Assembly: GCA_903909415.1 (NCBI GenBank)
Contig: CAIVVS010000079.1
Coordinates: forward strand, 1-26,824
Source: an uncultured Pseudomonadota bacterium
Lineage (GTDB): Bacteria; Pseudomonadota; Gammaproteobacteria; Burkholderiales; SG8-39
Length of the DNA stretch: 26,824 nucleotides
Reading direction: 5' to 3'
Shown: positions 1 through 8,674 of the stretch, one piece after another
Numbering within the stretch: position 1 is the first letter of the stretch
Layout of the letters: each line of letters begins with the position of its first letter
Position numbers and translations under genes: made by a program
The notes under the pieces: generated by a model
Told to the model about the DNA's origin: nothing
Seen by the model: only the letters and a program-made list of their open reading frames with translations
Database searches by the model: none

Positions 1-786
1 CGGGCTGGCGTGGATGCCGAGCTTGTGCTCGATCGAGGCGCACTTGACGTCGTTGCGCGCGCCCAGCGTCCCGTCCTTGTTGACCAGGAACTTGGGCACG
101 ATGAACAGGGAGATGCCGCGCACGCCCTCGGGCGCGCTCGGCGTGCGCGCCAGCACCAGGTGCACGATGTTCTCGGCCAGGTCGTGCTCGCCCCAGGTGA
201 TGAAGATCTTCTGGCCGAAGATGCGGTAGTGGTCGCCCTCGGGCACGGCGCGCGTCTTGAGCAGCGCGAGGTCGGTGCCAGCCTGCGGCTCGGTCAGGTT
301 CATGGTGCCGGTCCAGGCGCCCTCGACCATCTTCGGCAGGAACACGCGCTTCTGCTCGTCGGTGCCGCGCAGCAGCAGCGCCTCGATCGCGCCGCCGGTC
401 AGCAGCGGGCAGAGCGAGAACGACAGGTTGGCCGACTTCCACATTTCCATCACCGGCGTGGCCACCAGCTTGGGCAGGCCCTGCCCGCCGAACTCGGCCG
501 GGAACTGCACCGCGTTCCAGCCGCCCTCGACGAACTTGGCGTAGGCCTCCTTGAAGCCCTTGGGCGCGGTCACCACGCCCTGGTCCCATCGCGAACCCTC
601 GACGTCGCCGGACCAGTTCAGGGGCGCGAGCACCTCGCCGGAGAACTTCGCGTTCTCGTCGAGGATCGCGTCCACCAAGTCGGGGGTCACGTCCTCGCAA
701 CCCGGGAGCTTCGCCACTTCATCCAGACCCGCCAGTTCGCGCAGCACGAACTGCATGTCCTTGATCGGTGCCCTGTAGTCGCTCAT
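1..786 (-). CDS. Acyl-CoA dehydrogenase, N-terminal part (cut by window start)
   Basis: Flavoprotein that would oxidise an acyl-CoA to the 2,3-enoyl-CoA and pass electrons to ETF. The 262 visible codons start at ATG 784-786, preceded by a GGGAGGG ribosome-binding stretch, and run off the window in frame. The N-terminus (MSDYRAPIKDMQFVLREL) and the segment ending EVLAPLNWSGD resemble the long acyl-CoA dehydrogenases of about 590-600 residues that carry an extra N-terminal segment (the DmdC/PimD-like group). The FAD/substrate motif MNLTEPQAGTDL is visible in the middle. The catalytic base and C-terminal domain lie outside the window. It follows etfA by 53 bases on the same strand, so co-transcription with its own electron acceptor is likely. 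The chain length and kind of substrate are unknown. Confidence 0.93.
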   Translation of the reverse strand, partial: MSDYRAPIKDMQFVLRELAGLDEVAKLPGCEDVTPDLVDAILDENAKFSGEVLAPLNWSGDVEGSRWDQGVVTAPKGFKEAYAKFVEGGWNAVQFPAEFGGQGLPKLVATPVMEMWKSANLSFSLCPLLTGGAIEALLLRGTDEQKRVFLPKMVEGAWTGTMNLTEPQAGTDLALLKTRAVPEGDHYRIFGQKIFITWGEHDLAENIVHLVLARTPSAPEGVRGISLFIVPKFLVNKDGTLGARNDVKCASIEHKLGIHASP

Positions 787-839
787 CCCGCCCTCCCGTG
801 GTTACGCCCCGCTCCCCCTGCCCGCATCGAACACCAGCC

Positions 840-1772
840 TCAGCCGAGTTCCTTGACCAGTTCCGGCACGACCTGGAACAGGTCGCCCACCAGGCCGTAG
901 TCGGCGACCTGGAAGATCGGCGCTTCCTCGTCCTTGTTGACCGCGACGATCACGCGGCTGTCCTTCATGCCGGCCAGGTGCTGGATGGCGCCGGAGATGC
1001 CGATCGCCACGTACAGCTCGGGCGCGACGATCTTGCCGGTCTGCCCCACCTGCCAGTCGTTCGGCACGAAGCCGGCGTCCACCGCGGCGCGCGAGGCGCC
1101 CATGGCCGCGCCCAGCCTGTCGGCCAGCGGTTCCAGGATCTTGAAGTTCTCGCCCGAGCCCATGCCACGCCCGCCGGACACGATCACGCGCGCCGCCGTC
1201 AGTTCGGGACGCTCGGACTTGGACAACTCGCGGCTGACGAAGGCGGACATGCCCGCGTCCGCCGGCGCCGCCAGCGCCTCGACCGCGGCGCTGCCGCCGG
1301 TGGCGGCGACCGCATCGAAACCTGTGGTGCGAACCGTGATCACCTTGATCGCGTCCGAGGACTTCACCGTGGCCAGCGCGTTGCCGGCGTAGATCGGGCG
1401 CACGAAAGTGTCGGGCGACTCGACCGCGACGATGTCGGAGACCTGCTGCACGTCCAGCAGCGCCGCCACGCGCGGCAGCACGTTCTTGCCCGACGAGGTC
1501 GCCGGAGCCAGCACGTGGCTGTAGTTGCGCGCGACCTGCAGCACCAGCGCCGCGAGGTTCTCGGCGAGGCCATCGGCCAGGTGGGGCGCGTCGGCGTGCA
1601 GCACCTTGGCCACGCCCGCGACCGCCGCCGCGGACTGCGCGACCGGGGCGGCGCCGCTGCCCGCGACCAGGATGTGGATGTCGCCGCCGATGCGGGACGC
1701 CGCCGCCACCGCGTTCAGCGTGGCCGCCTTGAGGGTCGCGTTGTCGTGTTCAGCCAGTACCAGGATGGCCAT
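840..1772 (-). CDS. etfA: Electron transfer flavoprotein subunit alpha
   Basis: The 310-residue FAD-binding subunit of ETF, which takes electrons from acyl-CoA dehydrogenases and delivers them to ETF:quinone oxidoreductase at the membrane. The N-terminus ([11 protein letters not shown]) is typical. The C-terminal FAD domain is clear: [12 protein letters not shown] near residue 200, then [18 protein letters not shown] and [16 protein letters not shown], a signature of ETF-alpha. Length matches the family. Its ATG shares one base with the etfB stop (TGATG), so translation is probably coupled and the subunits made one to one. It sits between etfB and an acyl-CoA dehydrogenase. Confidence 0.97.
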   Translation of the reverse strand: MAILVLAEHDNATLKAATLNAVAAASRIGGDIHILVAGSGAAPVAQSAAAVAGVAKVLHADAPHLADGLAENLAALVLQVARNYSHVLAPATSSGKNVLPRVAALLDVQQVSDIVAVESPDTFVRPIYAGNALATVKSSDAIKVITVRTTGFDAVAATGGSAAVEALAAPADAGMSAFVSRELSKSERPELTAARVIVSGGRGMGSGENFKILEPLADRLGAAMGASRAAVDAGFVPNDWQVGQTGKIVAPELYVAIGISGAIQHLAGMKDSRVIVAVNKDEEAPIFQVADYGLVGDLFQVVPELVKELG

Positions 1773-2533
1773 CAGATCACCTTCGCTTCGTTCTTGAGCC
1801 GGTCGACCAGCACCTTGACGTCCGGGACCTTGACCCCGGCCTTGCGCTTGGCGGGCTCGACGACCTTGAGCGTGGCCAGGCGCGGCGCCACGTCCACGCC
1901 CAGGGCGTCGGGCTTGAGCGTTTCCAGCGGCTTCTTCTTCGCCTTCATGATGTTCGGCAGGGTCACGTAGCGCGGCTCGTTCAGGCGCAGGTCCGTGGTC
2001 ACCACCGCGGGCAGGCGGATGGACACGGTTTCGAGGCCGCCGTCCACTTCGCGCGTCACCTGCAGGCGCTTCGCACCGCCTTCATCGGTCACCATGACCT
2101 TGGACGCGAAGGTCGCCTGCGGCCAGCCCGCCAGCGCGGCCAGCATCTGGCCGGTCTGGTTGCAGTCGTCGTCGATGGCCTGCTTGCCGAGGATCACCAG
2201 TTCGGGCTGCTCCTTGTCGACCACGGCGCGCAGCAGCTTGGCCACGGCCAGCGGCTGCAGCTCCACATCCGTCTCGACCAGGATGGCGCGGTCCGCGCCT
2301 ATCGCCAGCGCGGTGCGCAGCGTCTCCTGGCAGGCCTGCGCGCCGCAGGACACGACCACGACCTCGGTGGCCTTGCCGGCTTCCCGGAGGCGGATCGCCT
2401 CCTCCACCGCGATCTCGTCGAAGGGATTCATCGACATCTTGACGTTGGCGGTCTCCACGCCGGTGCCGTCCGCCTTGACCCGCACCTTGACGTTGTAGTC
2501 GACCACGCGCTTGACCGGAACCAGTACCTTCAC
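1772..2533 (-). CDS. etfB: Electron transfer flavoprotein subunit beta
   Basis: The AMP-binding beta subunit of the ETF heterodimer, 253 residues, close to the usual 249-255. It begins [16 protein letters not shown] and shows the family motif [15 protein letters not shown]. Near residues 190-205 is [16 protein letters not shown], the ETF-beta signature containing the loop that docks on dehydrogenases. The start is a GTG at 2531-2533; the nearby upstream ATG is in another frame and stops after three codons. A GGGGA stretch lies 8 bases upstream. It is the first gene of etfB-etfA-acyl-CoA dehydrogenase and is divergent from the CoA-transferase gene, with 106 bases between the two starts. Confidence 0.97.
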   Translation of the reverse strand: MKVLVPVKRVVDYNVKVRVKADGTGVETANVKMSMNPFDEIAVEEAIRLREAGKATEVVVVSCGAQACQETLRTALAIGADRAILVETDVELQPLAVAKLLRAVVDKEQPELVILGKQAIDDDCNQTGQMLAALAGWPQATFASKVMVTDEGGAKRLQVTREVDGGLETVSIRLPAVVTTDLRLNEPRYVTLPNIMKAKKKPLETLKPDALGVDVAPRLATLKVVEPAKRKAGVKVPDVKVLVDRLKNEAKVI

Positions 2534-2565
2534 AGGAGCATTCCCCGCTAGTCTGAAGGAGGAGG

Positions 2566-2571
2566 ATTATA
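2566..2571 (-). promoter_or_regulatory. Probable -10 box of the etfBA operon
   Basis: The minus strand reads TATAAT, a perfect sigma-70 -10 hexamer, 32 bases upstream of the etfB GTG. Transcription would start near 2559, giving a leader of about 26 bases. No good -35 hexamer is seen at 16-18 bases spacing, so an activator or extended contacts may be needed. Confidence is moderate because a six-base match can occur by chance, though it is unusual in such GC-rich DNA. Confidence 0.5.
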
Positions 2572-2589
2572 CGGCATGCCCCCATTGGC

Positions 2590-2608
2590 CTATCCGGGAG
2601 AAGGATAG
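2590..2608. promoter_or_regulatory. Inverted repeat, candidate operator between etfB and the CoA-transferase
   Basis: CTATCC and GGATAG are exact inverted arms separated by seven bases. The site overlaps a weak plus-strand -10-like hexamer TAGAAT (2606-2611) upstream of the CoA-transferase and lies about 20 bases upstream of the etfB -10 box. That placement fits an operator for a dimeric regulator acting on one or both divergent units. No regulator gene is in the window. Confidence 0.35.
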
Positions 2609-2639
2609 AATTTCACTTCTGGAATCAGCGGAGTACCAC

Positions 2640-3887
2640 ATGCAATCGCCCCACGGAAGCACGCCCGCCGCCCGCCCCCTGTCGAACATCCGCGTGCTCG
2701 ACCTCACGCGCGTGCTGGCAGGCCCCTGGGCCGCGCAGAACCTCGCCGACCTCGGCGCCGAGGTGATCAAGATCGAGCGCCCCGGCACCGGCGACGACAC
2801 CCGGGCCTGGGGCCCGCCCTACATGAAGGCCGCCGACGGCAGCGACTCGCGCGAGTCGGCTTACTTCCTGTCGGTGAACCGGGGTAAGAAGTCGGTGACG
2901 CTGGACATCGCCTCGCCCGAGGGCCAGCGCCTCGCGCGCGAACTGGCGAAGCACTGCGACGTGGTGCTGGAGAACTTCAAGGTCGGCGCGCTGGCGCGCT
3001 ACGGCCTGGACTACGCCAGCCTGCGGGAGGTCAACCCGCGCCTGGTGTATTGCTCGGTGACCGGCTTTGGCCAGGACGGCCCCTACTCCGAGCGTCCCGG
3101 CTACGACTTCATCTTCCAGGGCATGGGCGGGCTGATGTCCATCACCGGCGAGCGCGACGACATGCCCGGCGGCGGCCCGCAGAAGGTGGGCATCGCGGTC
3201 ACCGACGTGCTGACCGGCATGTACGCCAGCCTCGCGGTCACGGCGGCGCTGAACCTGCGCGAGCGCACCGGCGAGGGCCAGTACGTTGACCTCGCGCTGC
3301 TGGACACCATCGTTGCCTTCGGTGCGAACCAGATCAGCAACTACTGGTGCTCGGGCACCATCCCCCGGCGCTGGGGCAACGCGCACATCAACATCTGCCC
3401 GTACGAGGTGTTCGCGACCTCGGACAGCCACCTGATCCTTGCCGTGGGCAACGACTCCCAGTTCCGCAGCTTCTGCGAGGTGGCGGGCCGCCCGGAACTG
3501 GCCGATGACGCGCGCTTTCGCACCAACCCGGACCGGCTGCGCAACCGCCCGGTGCTGGTGCCCATCGTCTCGGACCTGATGAAGTCGCGCAGCAAGCGCG
3601 ACTGGATCGCGGCGCTGGAGGCGGCGAACGTGCCGTGCGGCCCGATCAACGACTACAGCGAGGTGTTCGAGGACGAGCAGGTCCGGCACCGCGGCCTCAA
3701 GGTCGACATCCCCCACCCGCTGGGCACGGTGTCCACCGCCGCCAGCCCGATGCGGTTCTCCGCCACGCCGGTGACCTACGACACGCCGCCTCCCATGCTG
3801 GGCCAGCACACGGATGCCGTGCTGGGCGACCTGCTGGGCCTCGACGCAGCGGCGCTGGCCGCGTTGCGCCGTGACAGCGTGATCTGA
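2640..3887 (+). CDS. CaiB/BaiF family (class III) CoA-transferase
   Basis: Moves coenzyme A between carboxylic acids through an aspartyl-CoA thioester. The 415-residue product has the family opening LSNIRVLDLTRVLAGPWAAQ, the motif DLGAEVIKIERPGTGDDTR near residues 37-54, and RPGYDFIFQGMGGLMSITG near 152-170. Asp189 in AVTDVLTG aligns with the catalytic aspartate of formyl-CoA transferase. I chose ATG 2640 because GGAG lies six bases upstream and the conserved fold starts just after it; the frame is open further upstream but that part overlaps the divergent promoter region. Overall it resembles the succinyl-CoA:dicarboxylate (SUGCT-like) branch, but the substrate cannot be fixed. First gene of a four-gene plus-strand cluster. 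Confidence 0.93.
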   Translation: MQSPHGSTPAARPLSNIRVLDLTRVLAGPWAAQNLADLGAEVIKIERPGTGDDTRAWGPPYMKAADGSDSRESAYFLSVNRGKKSVTLDIASPEGQRLARELAKHCDVVLENFKVGALARYGLDYASLREVNPRLVYCSVTGFGQDGPYSERPGYDFIFQGMGGLMSITGERDDMPGGGPQKVGIAVTDVLTGMYASLAVTAALNLRERTGEGQYVDLALLDTIVAFGANQISNYWCSGTIPRRWGNAHINICPYEVFATSDSHLILAVGNDSQFRSFCEVAGRPELADDARFRTNPDRLRNRPVLVPIVSDLMKSRSKRDWIAALEAANVPCGPINDYSEVFEDEQVRHRGLKVDIPHPLGTVSTAASPMRFSATPVTYDTPPPMLGQHTDAVLGDLLGLDAAALAALRRDSVI

Positions 3888-3974
3888 GCGCCGCGACACA
3901 GGATTTGTCGCAGCCCCCGGAATTCAGTACCCTTGCCCCCCTCATCTCCAACGTCACCCAACGGAAACCCGCAA

Positions 3975-4964
3975 ATGAAAAAGCTCACCCTCAGCCTGGC
4001 CTGCGGCCCCTATGACCGCACCGCGGCACTGCTCGACGGCCGCGTGCGCATCGAGGGCGTGGACGTCATCCCCGCCCCGCTCGCCCCGGAAGAAGCCTTC
4101 CACCGCGCGTTCAAGTTCGGCGAGTTCGACATCACCGAGATGTCCATGTCCAGCCACGTGGTGATGACCTCGCGCGGCGAGGCGGACTACGTCGGCGTGC
4201 CGGCCTTCATCTCCCGCGTGTTCCGCCATTCCGGCATCTACATCCGCACCGACCGTGGCATCAAGAGCGCGGCCGACCTGCGCGGCAAGCTGATCGGCAT
4301 CCCCGAGTACCAGATCACGGCCAACGTCTGGATCCGCGGCATCCTGCAGGACGACTTCGGCGTGAAGCCCGCCGAACTCAGGTGGCGCCGCGGCGGCATC
4401 GAGGAGCCGGGCCGCGGCGAGCGCGCCCCGATAACCCTGCCCAAGGAAATCGACCTGCAGCAGATCCCGGACGACAAGACTCTGTCGGGCATGCTCGAAG
4501 CCGGCGAACTCGATGCGGTGATCGGCGCGCGCGCGCCGTCGTGCTTCCTGCGCGGTGCGCCCAACATCGGGCGCCTGTTCCCGGACCGGAAGACCGAGGA
4601 GGAGTACTACACCCGCACCAAGATCTTCCCGATCATGCACCTGGTGGGCATCCGCAAGGCGCTGGTGGATGAGCATCCCTGGCTGCCGGTCAGCGTGTAC
4701 AAGGCCTTCTGCGAGGCGCGCGAGCACGTGTTCTATCCGCTGGGGGACCTGTCCGCGCTGCACTACACGCTGCCCTGGAGCGTGATGGACTACGAACACA
4801 CCATGCGCCTGTTCGGCGACGACTACTGGAGCTACGGCCTGAAGCAGAACCAGCACGTGGTCGACACCTTCCTGCGCTACCACCACGAGCAGGGATTGTC
4901 CTCGCGCCGCGTCAAGCCCGAGGAACTGTTCGCCCCGTCCACGCTCGACATCTCGAAGATCTGA
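3975..4964 (+). CDS. 4,5-dihydroxyphthalate decarboxylase-like protein (periplasmic-binding-protein fold, cytoplasmic)
   Basis: A 329-residue protein of the family named for 4,5-dihydroxyphthalate decarboxylase (Pht5), built on the type 2 periplasmic-binding-protein fold. Features seen: LTLSLACGPYDRTAALLDGR at the N-terminus, EEAFHRAFKFGEFDITEMSM (40-58), the lobe hinge DLRGKLIGIPEYQITANVWI (101-120), and RRGGIEEPGR (138-147), a family hallmark as I recall it. There is no signal peptide, so it is probably a cytoplasmic enzyme and not a transporter component. Many members are only named by similarity, so the reaction is uncertain; a decarboxylase of an aromatic diacid is the leading idea. ATG 3975 has only a weak GGA upstream. 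The next gene, an amidase, begins four bases after its stop. Confidence 0.82.
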   Translation: MKKLTLSLACGPYDRTAALLDGRVRIEGVDVIPAPLAPEEAFHRAFKFGEFDITEMSMSSHVVMTSRGEADYVGVPAFISRVFRHSGIYIRTDRGIKSAADLRGKLIGIPEYQITANVWIRGILQDDFGVKPAELRWRRGGIEEPGRGERAPITLPKEIDLQQIPDDKTLSGMLEAGELDAVIGARAPSCFLRGAPNIGRLFPDRKTEEEYYTRTKIFPIMHLVGIRKALVDEHPWLPVSVYKAFCEAREHVFYPLGDLSALHYTLPWSVMDYEHTMRLFGDDYWSYGLKQNQHVVDTFLRYHHEQGLSSRRVKPEELFAPSTLDISKI

Positions 4965-4968
4965 CCCC

Positions 4969-6396
4969 ATGGCCCATTCGCTCGCCACCGGATTCGCGGT
5001 CGACGCCGCGCGCGCCATCCGCGAAAAACGCCTGACTTCCGAGGCGCTGGTGCGCGAGTGCCTGGCGCGCATCGAAGGCACGCAAGCCACGGTCAACGCC
5101 TACATCACCGTCTGCGCCGAGTCGGCGCTGGTGGAGGCGCGCGCCGCGGACGACGCGGTGCGCGCCGGCATGCCGCTCGGCCCGCTGCACGGCGTGCCGT
5201 TCTCGGTGAAGGACAACCTGGTCACCGCGGGCGTGCGAACCACATGGGGCTCGCGCGCCTTTGCCGACCATGTGCCGGAACGCGACGCCACCGTGGTGGC
5301 GCGCATGCGCGCCGCCGGCGGGATACTGCTCGGCAAGACCACCACCCCGGAATACGCGCATTCGATAGGCGCCTGGTCGGAACTCGCCGGCCTGACCCGC
5401 AATCCCTGGAGCGCGGAACACACCGCCGCCGGTTCCTCCAGCGGCGCGGCCGCCGCGGTGGCAGCCGGCCTCGGACCGCTCGCGGTCGCCACCGACGCGG
5501 GCGCCTCCACGCGCCTGCCGGCTGCCTGCTGCAACGTGGTGGGCCTCAAGCCCACGACCGGCCTGGTACCGCGCGAGGAAGTGCCGGAAGCCTTCGCCAA
5601 CATGGTGCACATCGGCCTGATCGGCCGGTCCGTCGCCGACGTGGCGCTGGCGCTGGACGTGGTCAGCGGCGAGCATGCGGCCGATCCGCAGTCGGTGGGT
5701 TTCGCGCCGACGCGTGCCCTGGACCTGCTGGCCAAGCCCGCCAGCCTTGCCTGGCGCAAGGTGGCATGGAAGGCCTTGTTCACGAACAAGCGGTTGGACC
5801 CGGAAGTCCGCGCATTGTGCGAATCCGCGCTGGGCTCGCTGCGGGCCGCAGGTGCGGAGATTGTCCCGCACGACAAGCCCATGGACCCGCCCGCGCCCAC
5901 CTGGATGACCATACAGCGCTGCAACTGGTCGCTGGCGATCGGCGACCGCTACGAGGAGATCAAGTCCAGGCTGGAGCCCTCGTTCGCCGAGGGGCTCAAG
6001 GCCGGCATCGACACCACCGGCACCGAGATCACCCGCGCACTGGCAAAGCGCACCGCTTTCTTCCGCATGGTGCAGGGCTGGTTCGGCGAGTTCGACTGGC
6101 TGGTGACCCCGGTCACCAGCGCCCCGCCGATCCGCGTGGACCAGAAGATGACCGAGCAGTTGGTGATCGACGGCGAGCCTTCCGGCGAGATCCGCGCGGC
6201 CTGGGCGCCGTACCTGAACCTGTTCAACCTGTCGGGACATCCCGCGGTCTCGGTGCCCTGCGGGTTCACCCGGGCCGGATTGCCGGTCGCCGTCCAGATC
6301 GTCGGGCGCTGGGGCTCCGATGCGGAGTTGATGGCGCTGGCGGCGCTGGTCGAGGCCGGTGCCGGTTGCGTGGGACGCCTTCCGCCAGCGTCCTGA
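4969..6396 (+). CDS. Amidase-signature family amidohydrolase
   Basis: Hydrolyses an amide bond with the Ser-cisSer-Lys triad. The 475-residue product has Lys81 in the SVKDN motif, the cis-serine Ser156 in AAGSSSGAAAAVAAG, and the nucleophile Ser180 in TDAGASTRLPA, followed by VVGLKPTTGLVP. The signature is slightly altered: GASTR replaces the usual GGSIR and SSSG the usual SSGG. None of the three catalytic residues is missing. The family includes GatA, but there are no gatB or gatC neighbours, so this is a metabolic amidase, as in aromatic or aliphatic amide breakdown. Four bases separate it from the decarboxylase-like gene, which suggests co-translation and a shared pathway. Confidence 0.9.
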   Translation: MAHSLATGFAVDAARAIREKRLTSEALVRECLARIEGTQATVNAYITVCAESALVEARAADDAVRAGMPLGPLHGVPFSVKDNLVTAGVRTTWGSRAFADHVPERDATVVARMRAAGGILLGKTTTPEYAHSIGAWSELAGLTRNPWSAEHTAAGSSSGAAAAVAAGLGPLAVATDAGASTRLPAACCNVVGLKPTTGLVPREEVPEAFANMVHIGLIGRSVADVALALDVVSGEHAADPQSVGFAPTRALDLLAKPASLAWRKVAWKALFTNKRLDPEVRALCESALGSLRAAGAEIVPHDKPMDPPAPTWMTIQRCNWSLAIGDRYEEIKSRLEPSFAEGLKAGIDTTGTEITRALAKRTAFFRMVQGWFGEFDWLVTPVTSAPPIRVDQKMTEQLVIDGEPSGEIRAAWAPYLNLFNLSGHPAVSVPCGFTRAGLPVAVQIVGRWGSDAELMALAALVEAGAGCVGRLPPAS

Positions 6397-6398
6397 GG

Positions 6399-6414
6399 CG
6401 CCGCCACAGCGGCG
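6399..6414 (+). terminator. Hairpin after the amidase gene
   Basis: CGCCGC and GCGGCG form a six-base stem around CACA, two bases after the amidase stop. There is no T-run, so it is at best a weak or factor-assisted terminator, or an RNA-stabilising stem between the amidase and the downstream binding-protein gene. Confidence 0.3.
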
Positions 6415-6483
6415 GGCATCCGGGTTTGGTGGCATGCTTCCTGCTCCACGAAGGGAACACCACTTTCCGGGGAGAACCTGACC

Positions 6484-7464
6484 ATGCGCCACCTGATTGC
6501 CCGCTGCCTTGCAGCGGTCTCGATAGCCGCGCTGAGCGCGACAGCCTCCGCCCAGGCCTGGCCGGCCAAGCCGATGCGGCTGATCGTGACGTTCACCACG
6601 GGCGGCGCTTCGGACACCAGCGCACGGATCGTCGCGGAGCGCCTGTCCGACGCGCTCGGCCAGCAGATGGTGGTCGAGAACCGGCCCGGAGGCAGCGGCA
6701 ACATCGGCCTGGAGTTCGTCAAGAACGCCGCGCCGGACGGCTACACCTTCGGCATGATCAGCAACACCCACGCGATGAACTCCGGCGTCGTCGCGCGCAT
6801 GCCCTTCGACCTGATGAAGGACTTCACCTACATCGCGAACTTCGTCGCCGCGACCATGGTGCTGGTCGGCAACCCCGCCAAGACCTCCGAAGCCGGCCTC
6901 GCGGACCTCACACGGTCACTCAAGGCGCAGCCCGGCAAGTACAACTACGGATCCTGCGGCATCGCCACCGCGCACCATTTCGCCATGGAGATCTATTTCT
7001 CCAAGACCGGCGCGAAGGCCAACCACATCCCGTACAAGGGTTGCGCGATTGCGACCCCCGAAGTCCTTTCCGGGCAGATCGAACTCGCGATGCTCACCAT
7101 GTCCAACGTCGCCCCGCTCATCGCGGCGGGCAAGCTCCGTCCCTACGGCGTGGCCACCCCGACCCGCAGTCCGGCAGCACCCGGCGTCCCGACGTTCCGT
7201 GAGTCGGGCATCCCCGAACTGAAGGATTTCGCGGTCGAGAACTGGTACGGCATCGCGGGGCCGGCCGGCGTGCCGCGCCCCATCGTCGACCGGATCAGCA
7301 ACGAAACCCGCCGCATCCTCGCCCTGCCGGACGTGGCAGGCAGGCTGCGCGGCGCAGGACTCGAAGTCGACTACCGCGACCCGGAGCGCCTGGCGTCGTC
7401 CATGAAGGCGGACATCGAGATCTTCACCAGCATCGCGAAGTCAGTGGGGATCAAGGCGGAGTGA
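6484..7464 (+). CDS. Bug-family (tripartite tricarboxylate transporter) periplasmic binding protein
   Basis: A 326-residue solute-binding protein of the TctC/Bug family, which binds carboxylates in the periplasm. Residues 1-23 form a signal peptide (positive start, hydrophobic core, cleavage expected near SATASAQA). The mature part shows WPAKPMRLIVTFTTGGASDT, ENRPGGSGNIG and AAPDGYTFGMISNTHAMN, classic for the family, then IPYKGCAIATPEVLSGQIEL and the C-terminal GIAGPAGVPRPIVDRIS. A GGGGAG ribosome site lies upstream of ATG 6484. No TctA or TctB membrane gene is nearby, so it is an orphan, as is very common in Burkholderiales. Position after the transferase, decarboxylase-like protein and amidase hints that it binds the substrate of that cluster; this is inference. 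Confidence 0.93.
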   Translation: MRHLIARCLAAVSIAALSATASAQAWPAKPMRLIVTFTTGGASDTSARIVAERLSDALGQQMVVENRPGGSGNIGLEFVKNAAPDGYTFGMISNTHAMNSGVVARMPFDLMKDFTYIANFVAATMVLVGNPAKTSEAGLADLTRSLKAQPGKYNYGSCGIATAHHFAMEIYFSKTGAKANHIPYKGCAIATPEVLSGQIELAMLTMSNVAPLIAAGKLRPYGVATPTRSPAAPGVPTFRESGIPELKDFAVENWYGIAGPAGVPRPIVDRISNETRRILALPDVAGRLRGAGLEVDYRDPERLASSMKADIEIFTSIAKSVGIKAE

Positions 7465-7474
7465 CCCACCGCGG

Positions 7475-7501
7475 CCTGGCGCCGCGCCAGCGGCTGCCAG
7501 G
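7475..7501. terminator. Convergent terminator-like inverted repeats
   Basis: The 37 bases between two convergent genes hold nested inverted repeats: CCTGGC (7475-7480) pairs with GCCAGG (7496-7501), and CTGGCG (7476-7481) pairs with CGCCAG (7485-7490). Either stem could end transcription from either side. There is no clear T-run on either strand. Confidence 0.4.
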
Positions 7502-7732
7502 TCAGTCGAAGGCGCAGGCGCCCGGGCCGCCCGGGTGGCCGCAGCTGCCGCAGGATCCCATCGAGGGCATCGCAGCAGGCGCTCCGGCATCGGATCCGGC
7601 AGTCGCGAACACCGACAGCTTCTTCTCGAGCGACACGCTGTGGCACTTGGGGCACTCCGGCGCGTCGCCCGCACGAACCAGCTTCTCGAACTCGGTGGCG
7701 CAGTCGGAACAGCGGTATTCGAATATGGGCAT
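7502..7732 (-). CDS. FmdB-family zinc-ribbon protein
   Basis: A 76-residue protein with the standard FmdB opening MPIFEYRCSDCATEFEKLV. Two Cys-x-x-Cys knuckles (CSDC near residues 8-11 and CPKC near 27-30) should hold one zinc ion. The tail is rich in Cys and Gly (GSCGSCGHPGGPGAC), also common in this family, and could bind a second metal. The family takes its name from a proposed regulator of formamidase and amide genes; most members have no proven function. It begins 12 bases after livM and is probably the last gene of the transporter operon. Confidence 0.88.
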   Translation of the reverse strand: MPIFEYRCSDCATEFEKLVRAGDAPECPKCHSVSLEKKLSVFATAGSDAGAPAAMPSMGSCGSCGHPGGPGACAFD

Positions 7733-7744
7733 GGTGCGGGAATT

Positions 7745-8674
7745 CTAGCGCCTGCCGCGGTCCTGGAACAAGGCCGCCAGTTCACCGACGATGCCGCGCC
7801 TGAACGCCAGCACGCACAGCACGAAAATGGCGCCCATGATCACCTGGACCCACGAGCCGACCTTGTCAGCGAGCACGTTCTGCAGGGTGATGATGGAGAA
7901 GGCACCGACCACGGGCCCGAAGATGGTGCCGATGCCGCCGATCAGGGTCATCAGCACCACTTCGCCGGACATCGGCCAGTTGACGTCCGTGAGCGTGCCG
8001 AAGCCCAGGACCACGCACTTGGTCGCCCCGGCGAGGCCCGAGAGCGCCGCGGACAGCACGAAGGCAAGGAGCTTGTAGCGGTCCACGTCGTACCCCAGGG
8101 ACAGCGCGCGCGGCTCGTTCTCGCGTATCGCCTTGAGCACCTGCCCGAACGGGGAGTGCACGGTCCGGTACACCGCCAGGAAGCCGGCCAGGAACAGGCC
8201 GAGGACCACGTAGTACATGTTCATGTCGTCCGACAGGTCGACCATCCCGAGCAGGGTGCCGCGCGGCACGCCCTGCAGGCCGTCCTCCGCGCCGGTGAAC
8301 TTCGCCTGCAGGCAGATGAAGTAGACCATCTGCGCGAGCGCCAGCGTGATCATCGCGAAGTAGATGCCCTGGCGCCGGATGGCCAGGCTGCCGATGGCCC
8401 AGCCGAGCGCCGCGGTGGACGCCACCGCGAGCAGCAGCCCCGCCTCGAACGGGAACCCCCAAACCTTGATGGCGTGCCCTGCCACATAACCCGCGCTGCC
8501 GAAAAACGCCGCGTGGCCGAAGGACAGCAGCCCGGTGAATCCGAGCAGCAGGTTGAACGCGCACGCGAACAACGCGAAGCACAGCGCCTTCATCAGGAAG
8601 ATCGGATAGGCGAACAGGGGAGCAACCAGGCCGGCCGCAACCATCAGCACGAAGGCGATCCGCATGCGGTTCAT
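7745..8674 (-). CDS. livM: Branched-chain amino-acid-type ABC transporter permease (LivM-like)
   Basis: A 309-residue inner-membrane permease. Many hydrophobic segments are visible, starting with residues 6-24 (AFVLMVAAGLVAPLFAYPI) and the LivM-type motif LLLGFTGLLSFGHAAFFGSAGY. The conserved cytoplasmic loop contacting the ATPase is SPFGQVLKAIRENEPRALSLG near residues 175-195, followed by the typical GGIGTIFGPVVGAF. The ATG at 8672-8674 overlaps the livH stop by four bases (ATGA), so translation is coupled. It pairs with LivH to form the channel. Alternative in-frame ATG at 8664-8666 would shorten it by three residues. Confidence 0.94.
   Translation of the reverse strand: MNRMRIAFVLMVAAGLVAPLFAYPIFLMKALCFALFACAFNLLLGFTGLLSFGHAAFFGSAGYVAGHAIKVWGFPFEAGLLLAVASTAALGWAIGSLAIRRQGIYFAMITLALAQMVYFICLQAKFTGAEDGLQGVPRGTLLGMVDLSDDMNMYYVVLGLFLAGFLAVYRTVHSPFGQVLKAIRENEPRALSLGYDVDRYKLLAFVLSAALSGLAGATKCVVLGFGTLTDVNWPMSGEVVLMTLIGGIGTIFGPVVGAFSIITLQNVLADKVGSWVQVIMGAIFVLCVLAFRRGIVGELAALFQDRGRR

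Noticed and set aside
3893..3911. GCGACA / TGTCGC inverted repeat after the CoA-transferase gene
   Set aside because: Only a six-base stem with a seven-base loop and no T-run; could be chance in GC-rich DNA.
5058..7202. Open frame of 714 codons on the plus strand in another frame of the amidase and Bug genes
   Set aside because: It runs through two real genes and the gap between them, with an Arg/Gly-rich translation caused by high third-position GC.
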